Origin: DAORIO01 sp964384645
GTDB taxonomy: Bacteria; Patescibacteriota; Minisyncoccia; Phycocordibacterales; UBA9973
DNA: 64,000 bases
NCBI GenBank assembly: GCA_964384645.1
Contig: CAYLKL010000001.1
Span: 70,372 to 134,371, forward strand
Reading direction: 5' to 3'
The first letter of the stretch is position 1. Each line of letters starts with the position of its first letter. Both the position numbers and the translations under genes were made by a program. Positions 47,928 to 57,113 of the stretch are shown in pieces. The notes under the pieces are model-generated. The model was not told the origin of the DNA, made no database searches, and saw nothing but the letters and a program-made list of their open reading frames with translations.

Positions 47928-48018
47928 TTTTCCACCCTACTTAAATAGTTGCATATTTTTTATTTATTTTGTATAAAACTATTATCTTAATAGTAAATAA
48001 TTTTATTTTTTAAAAAAT

Positions 48019-48252
48019 ATGGCACGAGCAGATCAAGAAGACGAGTTATTCGAAAAAGACATAGAGGAAATTCTACCTTCTGGTTTTCATATTGTAGACG
48101 AAGACGGTGAAGACGAAGAAGAGACAGACGGGGCTCTTGATGAAGTTTTGGCAGTAGAAGTAGGCGAAGTAGATGACCCATTATTAGAAGCAGTTTCTGG
48201 AGATTTTGGTGGAAATGAATTTGATTTTGAACACCAAGAAGAAGAGAGTTAG
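48019..48252 (+). CDS. Small acidic hypothetical protein (77 aa)
   Basis: About one third Asp/Glu (DEDGEDEEETDG), with a central hydrophobic block GALDEVLAVEVGEVDDPLLEAV. Similar small acidic proteins occur widely in CPR genomes. It is located alone between ruvC and a terminator. Not recognised; possibly a disordered binding protein. Confidence 0.6.
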   Translation: MARADQEDELFEKDIEEILPSGFHIVDEDGEDEEETDGALDEVLAVEVGEVDDPLLEAVSGDFGGNEFDFEHQEEES

Positions 48253-48302
48253 GTTAGAATTTAGATAATTTTAGATAATTAGAATATAGATTTTAGACAA
48301 AC

Positions 48303-48329
48303 AAAAAAACCAGCAATGCTGGTTTTTTT
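48303..48329. terminator. Bidirectional terminator between the acidic gene and tyrS
   Basis: AAAAAAACCAGCA/TGCTGGTTTTTTT; perfect stem with A/T runs on both sides. Confidence 0.85.
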
Positions 48330-48331
48330 GT

Positions 48332-49522
48332 TTATATTATTTTAAGAAATCTATGTTTCCCTATTTTGTAGGTTCCTTCTTTGGTTATGTCTGTCCAGTT
48401 TTTAACAACCTCTTCGGTATTAAGATTTTTAACAGACCATAATGTTATTAACCTTTTAATTTCTGATTTTGTTCCAATCCCTGCATTAAACAAACTTTCT
48501 ATAACCGTCTCCCCCTCTTTCATTTTATAAGTTGGTGCGTCTTGTGGAATTCCGCCACCCCCAAAAACTGATGAAAAGTTAAACTGTGCTTTTTGGGCTT
48601 GTTTTTCTCCATGAATGTTTTTTACTACTTCTAGAGCTATTTTTTCCTTTGCCTCTTTTGGCCCTAAAGAGAATATATTTTCTTTTTGTTCAAGTGGAAT
48701 TCTTGTGTTGTTAACAAAAAATACTTCAGTCATTTCATCGGGTTGAGACATTATGGCTCCAAACATATCTTCGGGTGATGATGCCAAAAAAACACCAGTA
48801 CCTTCTGATTTTGACATAAGTTTTCCTGTTTTTGGATTTTCTCCGAGCTTTAAGACTATTACAAACTTTTCTTTGTTATTTATTCTTTTTTGCAAAACCC
48901 TACCTGCCATAGCATTAAATGTTTGATCCGTTCCACATAATTCAATATCTACATCCATCGCCACACTGTCGTAACCTTGCATCAAAGGGTATAAAAATTC
49001 GTGTAAATGAATTGGGGTATTTGATTCTATTCTTTTTTCAAACATATCCCTTTCTAGCATTTGCTGAACAGTAAAGTTTGAAGCCAAAGAAACTACATCT
49101 TTGAAAGAAAGTTTTTCGAGCCACTTAGAATTATATTTTATTTTGGCTGGGTTAGTTTTGTCTTGAAAATTTATTATGTTTTTTAGATTTTTTTTCCAAG
49201 AAACGGCATTATTTTGAGCTTCTTTTTTTGTAAGCTGTTTTCTTGTTGATTCCTTTCCTGTTGGGTCACCGATTTGAGCTGTAAAATCCCCTACCAAAAC
49301 GATAACTTCATGGCCCAACTGTCGCAATTCTTCCAAAAACATATAATTTTTGGCGTGATTAAGGTGTAAAGAGTTAGATGTTGGGTCTGCACCTAGGTAA
49401 ATTCTCAGTTTTTTACCGGAATCTAGAACCTTAAATAGCTCTTCTTTTGAGGGCAAAACCTCTGAAACAACTCCTCTGTTGAAGATTTCTTCGATTCTTT
49501 TTTTGTCACTATTGATTGGCAT
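48332..49522 (-). CDS. tyrS: Tyrosyl-tRNA synthetase
   Basis: 396 residues. Class I signatures: IYLGADPTSNSLHLNHAKNYM (HIGH as HLNH), DFTAQIGDPTG, GYDSVAMDVDIELCGTDQTFNAM, and LMSKSEGTGVFL (KMSKS as LMSKS). A C-terminal S4-like domain (ETVIESLFNAGIGTKSEIKRLI...) completes it. It resembles the TyrRZ/long-insertion subtype. TGtATATTA lies about 20 nt before the ATG. Confidence 0.95.
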   Translation of the reverse strand: MPINSDKKRIEEIFNRGVVSEVLPSKEELFKVLDSGKKLRIYLGADPTSNSLHLNHAKNYMFLEELRQLGHEVIVLVGDFTAQIGDPTGKESTRKQLTKKEAQNNAVSWKKNLKNIINFQDKTNPAKIKYNSKWLEKLSFKDVVSLASNFTVQQMLERDMFEKRIESNTPIHLHEFLYPLMQGYDSVAMDVDIELCGTDQTFNAMAGRVLQKRINNKEKFVIVLKLGENPKTGKLMSKSEGTGVFLASSPEDMFGAIMSQPDEMTEVFFVNNTRIPLEQKENIFSLGPKEAKEKIALEVVKNIHGEKQAQKAQFNFSSVFGGGGIPQDAPTYKMKEGETVIESLFNAGIGTKSEIKRLITLWSVKNLNTEEVVKNWTDITKEGTYKIGKHRFLKII

Positions 49523-49607
49523 ATTTCGTCTAACTAATTAATATACAAATACTCTATCATTTTTTTGTTAAATTTGGTAATAGTACGTGATATCATTAAA
49601 GAACAAT

Positions 49608-52121
49608 ATGAGAAAATACTTAAAAAAACATTGGGAGAAGCATTGGGTTAGAAATATAATTTTTTTTATACTAGGAGCTGGTTTAATTTTTGCCAGTTTT
49701 GTATTTATAACAATAGCAACTATAAAAATACCAGACCTAAAGTCTTTTGAGGAGAGAAAAATTGTTAAGTCTACTAAAATATATGACAGAACTGGTGAAT
49801 TTGTTCTTTTCGACATTCACGAATCTCTAAAAAGAACTGTTATTCCTTTTTCTGATATGGGAACAAATATTAAAAACGCAGTTGTTGCGGTAGAAGATGC
49901 CGAATTTTATAGCCACAACGGTGTTCGAATAGACAGAACTCTAAAAGCGATATTCAACAACCTCACAACAGGAGGCCCAACACAAGGTGGGTCAACTATC
50001 ACACAACAGCTTATTAAAAACAGTGTTCTAACAACTGATAAAAAGATTTCTCGAAAAATAAAAGAGTGGATGCTTGCTTATAAAATTGAGGAAGAAATGA
50101 CAAAAGATCAGATATTAGAAACTTACCTAAACGAACTACCTTACGGAAATATATACGGAGTTCAAGAAGCATCTCGTTCTTTTTTTGGAAAAGACCCAAT
50201 TGATCTAACCCTTACAGAATCAGCTTATTTGGCGGCTATTCCACAAGCTCCCACTTACTACTCCCCTTATGGTAGTCATTTAGATGATTTAGAAAATAGA
50301 AAAAACTTCGTTTTAAAAAGAATGAATGAACTAGGTTTTATAACAGAAGAGGAATATCTAAATGCATTAGCAGAAAAAGTGGTTTGGAAAGAACAGGATA
50401 ATATAAAAATAAAAGCCCCTCACTTTGTTTTCTATATAAAAGAATACTTAGAGGGTAAATACGGTAGAGACACAGTTGAAAATGGTGGTTTAAAAATAAT
50501 ATCAACTCTTGATTGGGAACTTCAACAAAAAGCAGAGGAAATTGTAAAAAGAAACGCATTAGAAAATGAAGTAGATTTTAATGCTTCAAATGCCGCCCTT
50601 GTAACCATAGACCCTAAGACTGGGCAAGTTTTAACAATGGTTGGTTCAAGAGATTATTTCGACACAAAAATAGACGGTAAATACAATGTTGCAATAGCAA
50701 AAAGACAGCCTGGTTCTTCTTTTAAGCCATTTGCTTACGCTACTGCTTTTAAAAAAGGATTTACACCAAATTCTAAACTATTCGATGTTTTTACAGAATT
50801 TAACACAGGATGTTCTCCTTACGGAAAACCACTTCGTTCAGGTGCTGATTGTTATAATCCTGATAACTTTGACGGAACATTCAAAGGACCTATTACAATG
50901 CGCTCAGCTTTGGCTGAATCTATAAACGTTGTTGCCGTTAAAACTCTTTATCTAGCTGGTCTTAATAATGCTATTGCAACAGCAAGAGACATGGGAATAA
51001 AAACACTAACAGATCCTGACAGATACGGCCTTACTTTGGTTTTGGGAGGTGGAGAAGTTACACCTCTTGAAATGACTGGGGCTTATGCAACTTTTGCAAA
51101 TGAAGGAGTACACAATCAACCTACAACAATTTTATCTGTTGAAGATTATGAGGGTAATGTTTTAGAAGAATTCGTACCAAACCCAAGAGAAGTTTTAGAT
51201 AGAAATGTTGCATTAATGATTTCAGACGTGCTATCAGACAACATAGCCCGATCGCCGACTTTTGGTCTATACTCTTCACTTCATTTCCCAGGAAAATCAG
51301 TTGCTGCAAAGACAGGAACAACAAACAATAACCGAGATGCGTGGCTAGTTGGGTATTCTCCAAATATTGCTGTAGGTGTTTGGTCTGGAAACAATGACAA
51401 TACACCCATGAAAAAATCTTCTTCTGCTATTTCCGGCCCGCTTTTTAAAGAATTTATGAACGAAGCACTAAAAACTGTTCCAAACGATAGTTTTGAAAAA
51501 CCTTTTATAAATGACTCAAACTTACCCGCTCCTCTTAAGGGTGAGTGGCAAGGTGGCGAAGCTTACACAATAGATACAATCTCAGGAAAACTCGCGACAG
51601 AATATACACCAAATGAAACTAAAAAAGATTTAGTTGTAACAAATGTTCATTCTATTCTTTATTGGATAGACAAAGACAACCCAACTGTTTTAAAAACAGG
51701 AGATTTCGACTCTGATAACCAATTTAAAAACTGGGAAACAACTGTGCAAGATTGGTGGAGTCAAAATAAATCTAAATATAACACTGTAACTCAAAGCCAA
51801 GTACCGAGTAGCTACGACGACGTACATGTACCTTCAAAATTTCCAAGCGTTACAATAAGTAGTCCCAACAATAATTCTGTTTTATCTATAAACCAAAATG
51901 TTGCCGTAAATTTTAATTACAATGGATTTTACTCTTACAAAAAAGCAGACATTTACTTAAATAATTCATTTTTAGGTAGTATAGACGCACCGCAAAATAG
52001 TTTTTCTTTTGACCCTAAAAACATAGCCAAAATAGGTGAAACGAACGAATTATCTATAGTTGTAACAGATGTAGTGTTTAATAAAGATACTGAAATTATT
52101 AAAGTTGAATTTTCTGAATAA
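49608..52121 (+). CDS. Bifunctional penicillin-binding protein 1A (transglycosylase/transpeptidase)
   Basis: About 837 residues: TM anchor, glycosyltransferase-51 domain (VVAVEDAEFYSHNGVRIDRTLKAI, GGSTITQQLIKN, KEWMLAYKIE, ILETYLNELPYGN) and transpeptidase domain with SSFK (RQPGSSFKPF), SIN in ALAESINVV, and KTGTT. The C-terminal part has an Ig-like/PASTA-like extension (KFPSVTISSPNNNSVLSINQNVAVNF). It polymerises and cross-links peptidoglycan. The start at 49608 is preferred to a GTG at 49587. Confidence 0.95.
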   Translation: MRKYLKKHWEKHWVRNIIFFILGAGLIFASFVFITIATIKIPDLKSFEERKIVKSTKIYDRTGEFVLFDIHESLKRTVIPFSDMGTNIKNAVVAVEDAEFYSHNGVRIDRTLKAIFNNLTTGGPTQGGSTITQQLIKNSVLTTDKKISRKIKEWMLAYKIEEEMTKDQILETYLNELPYGNIYGVQEASRSFFGKDPIDLTLTESAYLAAIPQAPTYYSPYGSHLDDLENRKNFVLKRMNELGFITEEEYLNALAEKVVWKEQDNIKIKAPHFVFYIKEYLEGKYGRDTVENGGLKIISTLDWELQQKAEEIVKRNALENEVDFNASNAALVTIDPKTGQVLTMVGSRDYFDTKIDGKYNVAIAKRQPGSSFKPFAYATAFKKGFTPNSKLFDVFTEFNTGCSPYGKPLRSGADCYNPDNFDGTFKGPITMRSALAESINVVAVKTLYLAGLNNAIATARDMGIKTLTDPDRYGLTLVLGGGEVTPLEMTGAYATFANEGVHNQPTTILSVEDYEGNVLEEFVPNPREVLDRNVALMISDVLSDNIARSPTFGLYSSLHFPGKSVAAKTGTTNNNRDAWLVGYSPNIAVGVWSGNNDNTPMKKSSSAISGPLFKEFMNEALKTVPNDSFEKPFINDSNLPAPLKGEWQGGEAYTIDTISGKLATEYTPNETKKDLVVTNVHSILYWIDKDNPTVLKTGDFDSDNQFKNWETTVQDWWSQNKSKYNTVTQSQVPSSYDDVHVPSKFPSVTISSPNNNSVLSINQNVAVNFNYNGFYSYKKADIYLNNSFLGSIDAPQNSFSFDPKNIAKIGETNELSIVVTDVVFNKDTEIIKVEFSE

Positions 52122-52123
52122 AC

Positions 52124-52372
52124 TTAAAAAATATTAGATAAAAAAATATTACTTTCTTTTAACTCTAAAAGTATTTCTTCTTTTTTTATTTTAATTTCGT
52201 GTTTTACAGACGGGTGAATATTTAACTTAACACTATCCCCCGTTAAGATTATTTCATCTTCTTTAATTTCAAAGTTTATTTTTTTAGAAATTATTTTTCT
52301 AATTAAGTCTATTTTGTCTTTATTTTTAAAAACATTAGTTTTTAAATTTTTAAAAATATCAGATAAATCCAT
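52124..52372 (-). CDS. DciA/DUF721-like small protein downstream of dnaN
   Basis: 82 residues. Its start overlaps the dnaN stop (TAATG), implying translational coupling. The pattern LIRKIISKKINFEIKEDEIILTGDSVKLNIHPSVKHEIKIKKEEILLELK resembles the KH-like core of DUF721/DciA, a helicase-loader-type protein. This is the position of recF in many genomes; no recF is present here. Confidence 0.6.
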   Translation of the reverse strand: MDLSDIFKNLKTNVFKNKDKIDLIRKIISKKINFEIKEDEIILTGDSVKLNIHPSVKHEIKIKKEEILLELKESNIFLSNIF

Positions 52373-53469
52373 TATCTTATCATTGGCATAATTAAATAAA
52401 GGAAAGTTCCGTCTGTTATTCCTTTAATAATTATAGGTTTATTATTTCCATTAAACATAAACTCAACTGAATCTGCATTTATAATAGACAAAACATCTGC
52501 TAAATATCGATAGTTTATAGATATGTTGATTGGTTCACCTTTCATCGCACAATCAATCTCTGTTTTCTGTTCACCTAAATCTGAGTTTTTTGAAATCAAA
52601 AAACAGGTTTTGTTTTTTGGGTCTACATCAAAAGTTATTTGATTAAATTTATCAGAAAAAATATTAGAGATCTTAATTGATTGTTCCAAGTCTTTCAAAA
52701 GAAAGACGGCGTCCGTTGTTGAGTTTTTAGGAATTATTTGTTTATAGTCTGGATAACTTCCATTTATTATCCGAGTGGTTAAATAAATATTATCTATATT
52801 ATAAGAAAGCTGATTTTCGTTCCATGTTATAGAAACACTGCCTTCGTAGTCGCTTAAAATTCTACTTATATCTAAAATATTCTTAAACGGTATTATGATT
52901 CCATTTATTTCATTCTGAATCTTAATTTTTATTCTTTTTTCGGAAAGTCTAAACGAGTCGGTCGCAACAAAAACTAACCCATTATCGTCGCTATACATAT
53001 AAACACTTGATATTTCTGGTCTTATTTCTGTTGTTGCAGCACTATTTACAACAGACTTAATACCTTCTAAATAAACATTTACTGGGACAGAAAAACTAAA
53101 ACCTTCAACAATTGGTATAGTTGGAAAATCTTCATGAGGTATAGCTTTAACGGTTGCTTTATGGTGTTTAGTTGAGATATTTAAATTTCCATTAATCTCC
53201 TCTAAACTTACTTCTTCATCTAAATCAATTGAAGATAGAAATTCATTTATAATAGCCCCTGGAACAGCTAAAACGCCCTCCTTTTCAAGAGTACCTATTA
53301 TTTCCATCTCAGAACCTATGTTGATGTTTGTAGCTCGTAATTTAAGGGTTTTCCCTGATCCTATAAAAAGAATACTCTCTAATACAGGTAACGTTACGTT
53401 CTTCCCTGTAATTCTAACCAGGTTACCAATCGCCTTTTTTAAGTTTTTGTTTTTTGTAGTGAATTTCAT
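52372..53469 (-). CDS. dnaN: DNA polymerase III beta sliding clamp
   Basis: 365 residues in three clamp folds: MKFTTKNKNLKKAIGNLVRITGKNVTLPVLESILF, then RATNINIGSEMEI, VPGAIINEFLSSI, FVATDSFRLSEKRI, and the C-terminal LYLIMPMIR (the M-P-[MV]-R clamp signature). It encircles DNA and tethers PolIII. Confidence 0.95.
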   Translation of the reverse strand: MKFTTKNKNLKKAIGNLVRITGKNVTLPVLESILFIGSGKTLKLRATNINIGSEMEIIGTLEKEGVLAVPGAIINEFLSSIDLDEEVSLEEINGNLNISTKHHKATVKAIPHEDFPTIPIVEGFSFSVPVNVYLEGIKSVVNSAATTEIRPEISSVYMYSDDNGLVFVATDSFRLSEKRIKIKIQNEINGIIIPFKNILDISRILSDYEGSVSITWNENQLSYNIDNIYLTTRIINGSYPDYKQIIPKNSTTDAVFLLKDLEQSIKISNIFSDKFNQITFDVDPKNKTCFLISKNSDLGEQKTEIDCAMKGEPINISINYRYLADVLSIINADSVEFMFNGNNKPIIIKGITDGTFLYLIMPMIR

Positions 53470-53702
53470 ATTAGTATATTAATTATTTAATTTAGATATT
53501 TTTTATTAGTATTAGTAATTACTAAATTGTTAATAACTTGATTTTTTATTGTAAATAAAGGGTTTTTTAGAAAAAGAGCTGTTGAAAAGTGCTGGGGAAT
53601 CTTTAAATTAAGAGTAGTAACGTTGGGTATAAGTTTATTGTTTATAAAGTTATTAACTTTTAGTTTTAAGTTTTTCATATTATATACAATGTTTTTCCAC
53701 AG
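53470..53702. other. AT-rich dnaA-dnaN spacer, possible origin sub-region
   Basis: 233 bp, strongly AT-rich with many TTAATAACT/TTATTAACT-type repeats (for example 53529-53539 and 53650-53658) and a DnaA-box-like TTTTCCACA at 53693-53701. A 63-codon reading frame exists on the minus strand but looks incidental. Confidence 0.5.
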
Positions 53703-55009
53703 CTATTTAAACATAATTTTTAACTGCTCTATCTCTTGAGCAAGTAGTGGGTTGGTTTTAAGGTCGTCTTTTATTTTTAAGTAAGAGTGAATAACAGTGG
53801 TGTGATCTTTTCCCCCAAGTTTTTGACCGATTAATGGGTAAGATACGTTAAAGAATTCTCTTAATATGTACATAACAAGTTGCCTAACCTTAACAATTTC
53901 CTTTCTTCTTGTTTTTTCGTAAATTGAATTTTCATCTATGTTGTAATAGCCAGAAACAGCCTTAACTATATCTTTTACTACAACCTGTTTTTTAGGTTTT
54001 ATACTGTTTTTAATTAAACACTTTACATCATTTAAGGTTACGGTTTTGTTTTTTAATTGCCCATGACACACAACAGTGTTTAGGCTTCCTTCTAGCTCTC
54101 TAACGTTTCCTTGAACTATTTCAGCCATATAACTTAGAACATCTTCAGTTAGTTCTATTGGTGAAATTTTGGCTTTTTCTCTAAGGATAGCTAGTCTAGA
54201 TTCAAACTCGGGTTGGTTAATGTCTATTATCATTCCAGCTTGGAAGCGAGATCTTAGTCGGTCTTCTAACCCATGTGCTTCCCTTTTTCGTATAAAGTAT
54301 TGAATAAATGAAATAGTTCTTCTTGAGTTTTTTCCATTTTTCCAACAAATTGAATGTCGTCAACTATTAAAACGTCAAACTTTCTAAATTTTTCCTTGAA
54401 AGAGTTTGTTGAGTTGTTTGTAAAAGAAGTTACGAGTTCTGTCGCAAACTTCTCAAGAGTTGTGTAAATAACCTTTTTATCCTTGTGTTTTTCTTTAATA
54501 GCATTACCAATAGATTGTATTAAGTGAGTTTTTCCAAGGCCAGTATCTCCGTATATAAAGTATGGATTGTAGTTTAATCCTGGTTTGTCTACCACCGCAT
54601 TAGCTGCAGCAAAAGCCATTTCGTTAAAAGGTCCAACAACTAAAGAATCAAAAGTGTATTTAGGGTTTAAATTGTCTTCTTTGTTTACATAAAGGTCGTG
54701 TAGAGGTAGTTCTCGAGAGCGATCGGTTAGAGAAGGTCCTTTAAGTAAGTTTGGTCTATCAAATTTAACAATTAGATACTCAACGTTTCGAGTATCTTCA
54801 GAAAAGTTTATTAAAGTTTGAAGTATTAGCGTGTGGAATTTATTAGAAATCCAATCTCTTACGAATTCATTCGGTACTCCTATAAAAATAACACCAGATT
54901 CTTTCTTTACCAAGGATGTGTTTTTAAACCAAGTGTTAAAATTAGCTTTTGAAACGTTGCTTTCTATAACGTGAAGGCATTGATTCCAAAGAGTATTGTA
55001 TTCATTCAT
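53703..55009 (-). pseudogene. dnaA: Chromosomal replication initiator DnaA, interrupted by a short internal deletion/frameshift
   Basis: From 55009: domain I (NTLWNQCLHVIE...NFNTWF), then AAA+ with Walker A GDTGLGKTHLIQSIGN and Walker B FDVLIVDDIQFVGKMEKTQEELFHLFNTLYEKGK, then HMG-stop at 54266. The frame resumes as HGLEDRLRSRFQAGMIIDINQP and runs to domain IV with KDHTTVIHSYLKIK (signature helix). Against normal DnaA, about 14 codons around sensor 1 (IVFSSDRPP type) are missing, about 40 nt and not a multiple of 3. An intact dnaA is expected in a living genome, so an assembly error or a true lesion must be distinguished. Confidence 0.88.
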
Positions 55010-55161
55010 AATTTATCCACAGAAAAACTAATTAATAAGTAATTTGAATTATATCTTTTAATAAGGAATGCTTCCAATCTAAAAATTTTATAACATTGTT
55101 AATAACATGTGGAAATCTTTTAATCGTTGCAAGATAATCGATTATAGTATAAAATCGCCTC
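55010..55161. other. Candidate oriC between dnaA and rpmH
   Basis: Lies between divergent dnaA and rpmH, the classical origin position. It contains a perfect DnaA box TTATCCACA (55013-55021), a weaker TGTGGAAAT (55108-55116) and an AT-rich stretch with ATTAATAAG, TTTTAATAAGG and GTTAATAAC motifs. Confidence 0.6.
55013..55021 (+). promoter_or_regulatory. DnaA box
   Basis: Exact consensus TTATCCACA, 4 nt upstream of the dnaA start codon; it could serve autoregulation and origin function. Confidence 0.75.
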
Positions 55162-55302
55162 ATGTCACAAACCTATAATCCTAAGAAGAGAAAAAGAGCC
55201 AAGACCCACGGCTTTTTGACTCGTACTAAAACAGTCGGGGGTCAGAATATTCTTAAGAGAAGAAGACAAAAAGGAAGAAAAAAACTTACTGTTTCAGGAT
55301 AA
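55162..55302 (+). CDS. rpmH: 50S ribosomal protein L34
   Basis: 46 codons: MSQTYNPKKRKRAKTHGFL, then KTVGGQNILKRRRQKGRKKLTVSG, the L34 pattern (YNPK..KR...HGF..R..T..G...L..RR.KGR..L..). It is followed 7 nt later by rnpA. TATAAA ends 8 nt before the ATG. Confidence 0.95.
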   Translation: MSQTYNPKKRKRAKTHGFLTRTKTVGGQNILKRRRQKGRKKLTVSG

Positions 55303-55309
55303 AATCTAG

Positions 55310-55657
55310 ATGTTGCCTAGAGAAAACAGAATATCGAAGACAGAATACCCTACCCTACTTAAGCAAAGTAGGTATTTTGTTTTAGATGGAACAACTATAA
55401 AGCATGCGGTTTCTGAAAAAGGGCCTAAATTTTCAATAGTTATTTCTGCAAAAGTTTCAAAAAAGGCGGTTAAAAGGAACCTAATTAGAAGGATATTTAG
55501 CGAAAACATTAAAAAAGCAGACTTACTAGCTAAAATAGGTAAAAAAGCTTTATTTATATACGTTTCTAAAGAGCTGGGCCTTATGTCTAGGTATAAAATT
55601 AACCAAAAATCAGAGGATTTAGTCAATAAAATATGTCTGTTTTTTCAAAAATCTTAA
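55310..55657 (+). CDS. rnpA: Ribonuclease P protein component
   Basis: 115 residues: LPRENRISKTEYPTLLKQSR, KFSIVISAKVSKKAVKRNLIRRIF (the RNR-like KRN..(K/R)R signature), IGKKALFIYVSKE. It aids tRNA 5' processing. Its 3' end overlaps yidD by 25 nt. Confidence 0.93.
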   Translation: MLPRENRISKTEYPTLLKQSRYFVLDGTTIKHAVSEKGPKFSIVISAKVSKKAVKRNLIRRIFSENIKKADLLAKIGKKALFIYVSKELGLMSRYKINQKSEDLVNKICLFFQKS

Positions 55658-55863
55658 TATTTTTAATAAGAATGTATCAAAAAACTCTAGGTAAAATGAT
55701 TGGCACCCTAAGGGGTCACGCTACTTGTCGTTTTTTGCCAACTTGTTCTGAGTACACCATTCTTGCTATTGAAAAATATGGCTTTCTTAAGGGTCTTTAT
55801 AAGGGTATAAATAGAGTTTTAAGGTGTCACCCGTGGAGTAAACAAAGGGTCGACTTTCCATAA
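55633..55863 (+). CDS. yidD: Membrane protein insertion efficiency factor YidD
   Basis: 76 residues: IRMYQKTLGKMIGTLRGHATCRFLPTCSEYTILAIEKYGFLKGLYKGINRVLRCHPW. The C.F.PTCSEY..A and R.LRCHP(W/F) motifs identify YidD. It helps YidC-dependent insertion. Confidence 0.94.
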   Translation: MSVFSKILIFLIRMYQKTLGKMIGTLRGHATCRFLPTCSEYTILAIEKYGFLKGLYKGINRVLRCHPWSKQRVDFP

Positions 55864-55910
55864 AAACAAAAAAATAGATAGTCAATATATTAAATAAAGG
55901 GTTTTTTGTG

Positions 55911-55916
55911 TAGAAT
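55911..55916 (+). promoter_or_regulatory. -10 element of yidC
   Basis: TAGAAT ends 6 nt before the ATG at 55923. Confidence 0.5.
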
Positions 55917-55922
55917 AGACGA

Positions 55923-56663
55923 ATGATTACCCTTTGGAACATAATAATTTATAAACCCCTTTATAACGCACTGGTCGCACTAATAGATATATTGCCGGGC
56001 GCAAATATAGCCATAGCAGTAATACTTTTAACTGTAATTGTTAAGGTAGTAATGCTTCCTTTAAACAAAAAGTCTATTAAAAGCCAGATGGCAATGAAAG
56101 AAATCGAGCCTGAGCTTAATAAAATTAGAAAAGATTACCCAGACAAGCAAGTTCAAGCCCAAAAAACAATGGCGCTTTACAAAGAGCGAGGTGTAAATCC
56201 TTTTTCAGGCTGTTTGGTTATACTTATTCAATACCCTATTATCATCGCTCTTTATTTGATTTTCACAAAAGGAATAAACGGAGGAATTATAGACCCAAGC
56301 TTACTTTATTCTTTTATAAAAATGCCAGCAGAAGTTGGACTTAATTTTTTAGGCACGCAAATAACAGAAAAGAGTTTAATTATCGCTATTTTGGTTGCAG
56401 GTTCTCAATATTTTTCACTAAAGCAAATTAACGATATTAATAAGGTTAAAAATGAAACACCGGTAGATCCAAACGAGAAACTAGATTTCGCTCAAGAGTT
56501 TGGTAAAAATATGACAAAAAACATGACCTACACCCTTCCGGTGATTATTGGTATTGTCTCTTATCAAGTTTCAGCAGCTGTCGCATTATATTTTTTAACA
56601 AGTAATATTGTTTCTATAGTTCAACAAACATTTATATTAAAAAATAAAAATGCCAAAAAGTAG
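55923..56663 (+). CDS. yidC: Membrane protein insertase YidC/Oxa1
   Basis: 246 residues without the large periplasmic domain, thus the short Oxa1-like form. PLYNALVALIDILPGANIAIAVILLTVIVKVVMLPLNKKSIKSQMAMKEIEPEL is the conserved first TM and loop; CLVILIQYPIIIALYLIF, and later TYTLPVIIGIVSYQVSAAVALYFLTSNIVSIVQQ. The hydrophilic-groove Arg/Lys lies in the early TM. It overlaps jag by 14 nt. Confidence 0.95.
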   Translation: MITLWNIIIYKPLYNALVALIDILPGANIAIAVILLTVIVKVVMLPLNKKSIKSQMAMKEIEPELNKIRKDYPDKQVQAQKTMALYKERGVNPFSGCLVILIQYPIIIALYLIFTKGINGGIIDPSLLYSFIKMPAEVGLNFLGTQITEKSLIIAILVAGSQYFSLKQINDINKVKNETPVDPNEKLDFAQEFGKNMTKNMTYTLPVIIGIVSYQVSAAVALYFLTSNIVSIVQQTFILKNKNAKK

Positions 56664-57111
56664 AATACAAAATATAATAACTGACATTTTAAGTACTGTG
56701 GGTTTTTCAAATCCTGAGATTTCTTTTGATGAAGTCGACGGCACTATGATTTTTGTTTCTTTAAAAGTTGATTCTCCAAATACTCTGATTGGTCAAAATG
56801 GAGAAACTTTGAATGCTATAAATTATTTAGTATCTAAAATTCTAGAAAAAGAATTTACAGGACAAGAAATACCGCATTTTATTGTGGATGTTAATAATTT
56901 TAGAAGAAAAAAGATTGAAAACATTAGAACAAACGCCCATATGCTAGCTGAAAGAGTTAAGTATTTTAAGTCAGAAATAGAAGCTGAGCCTATGTCTGCG
57001 TATGACAGAAAGATAATGCACTCATACTTACAAAATATTAAGAATATAAAAACAGAGTCTGTTGGTTTTGGAAGAGATCGACATATTGTAATTAAATTTA
57101 TAGAAGAGTAA
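56650..57111 (+). CDS. jag: KH/R3H RNA-binding protein (Jag/KhpB-like)
   Basis: 153 residues. KH core: VDSPNTLIGQNGETLNAINYLVSKIL (GxxG as GQNG). R3H core: NNFRRKKIENIRTNAHMLAERV...EPMSAYDRKIMHSYLQNI...ESVGFGRDRHIVIKF. The N-terminal Jag_N domain is missing. It binds RNA and links to cell-envelope growth in other bacteria. Confidence 0.92.
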   Translation: MPKSRIQNIITDILSTVGFSNPEISFDEVDGTMIFVSLKVDSPNTLIGQNGETLNAINYLVSKILEKEFTGQEIPHFIVDVNNFRRKKIENIRTNAHMLAERVKYFKSEIEAEPMSAYDRKIMHSYLQNIKNIKTESVGFGRDRHIVIKFIEE

Positions 57112-57113
57112 GT

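Noticed and set aside
53487..53678. 63-codon reading frame on the minus strand between dnaA and dnaN
   Set aside because: Low-complexity N/K/L composition in AT-rich putative origin DNA; no promoter or family.
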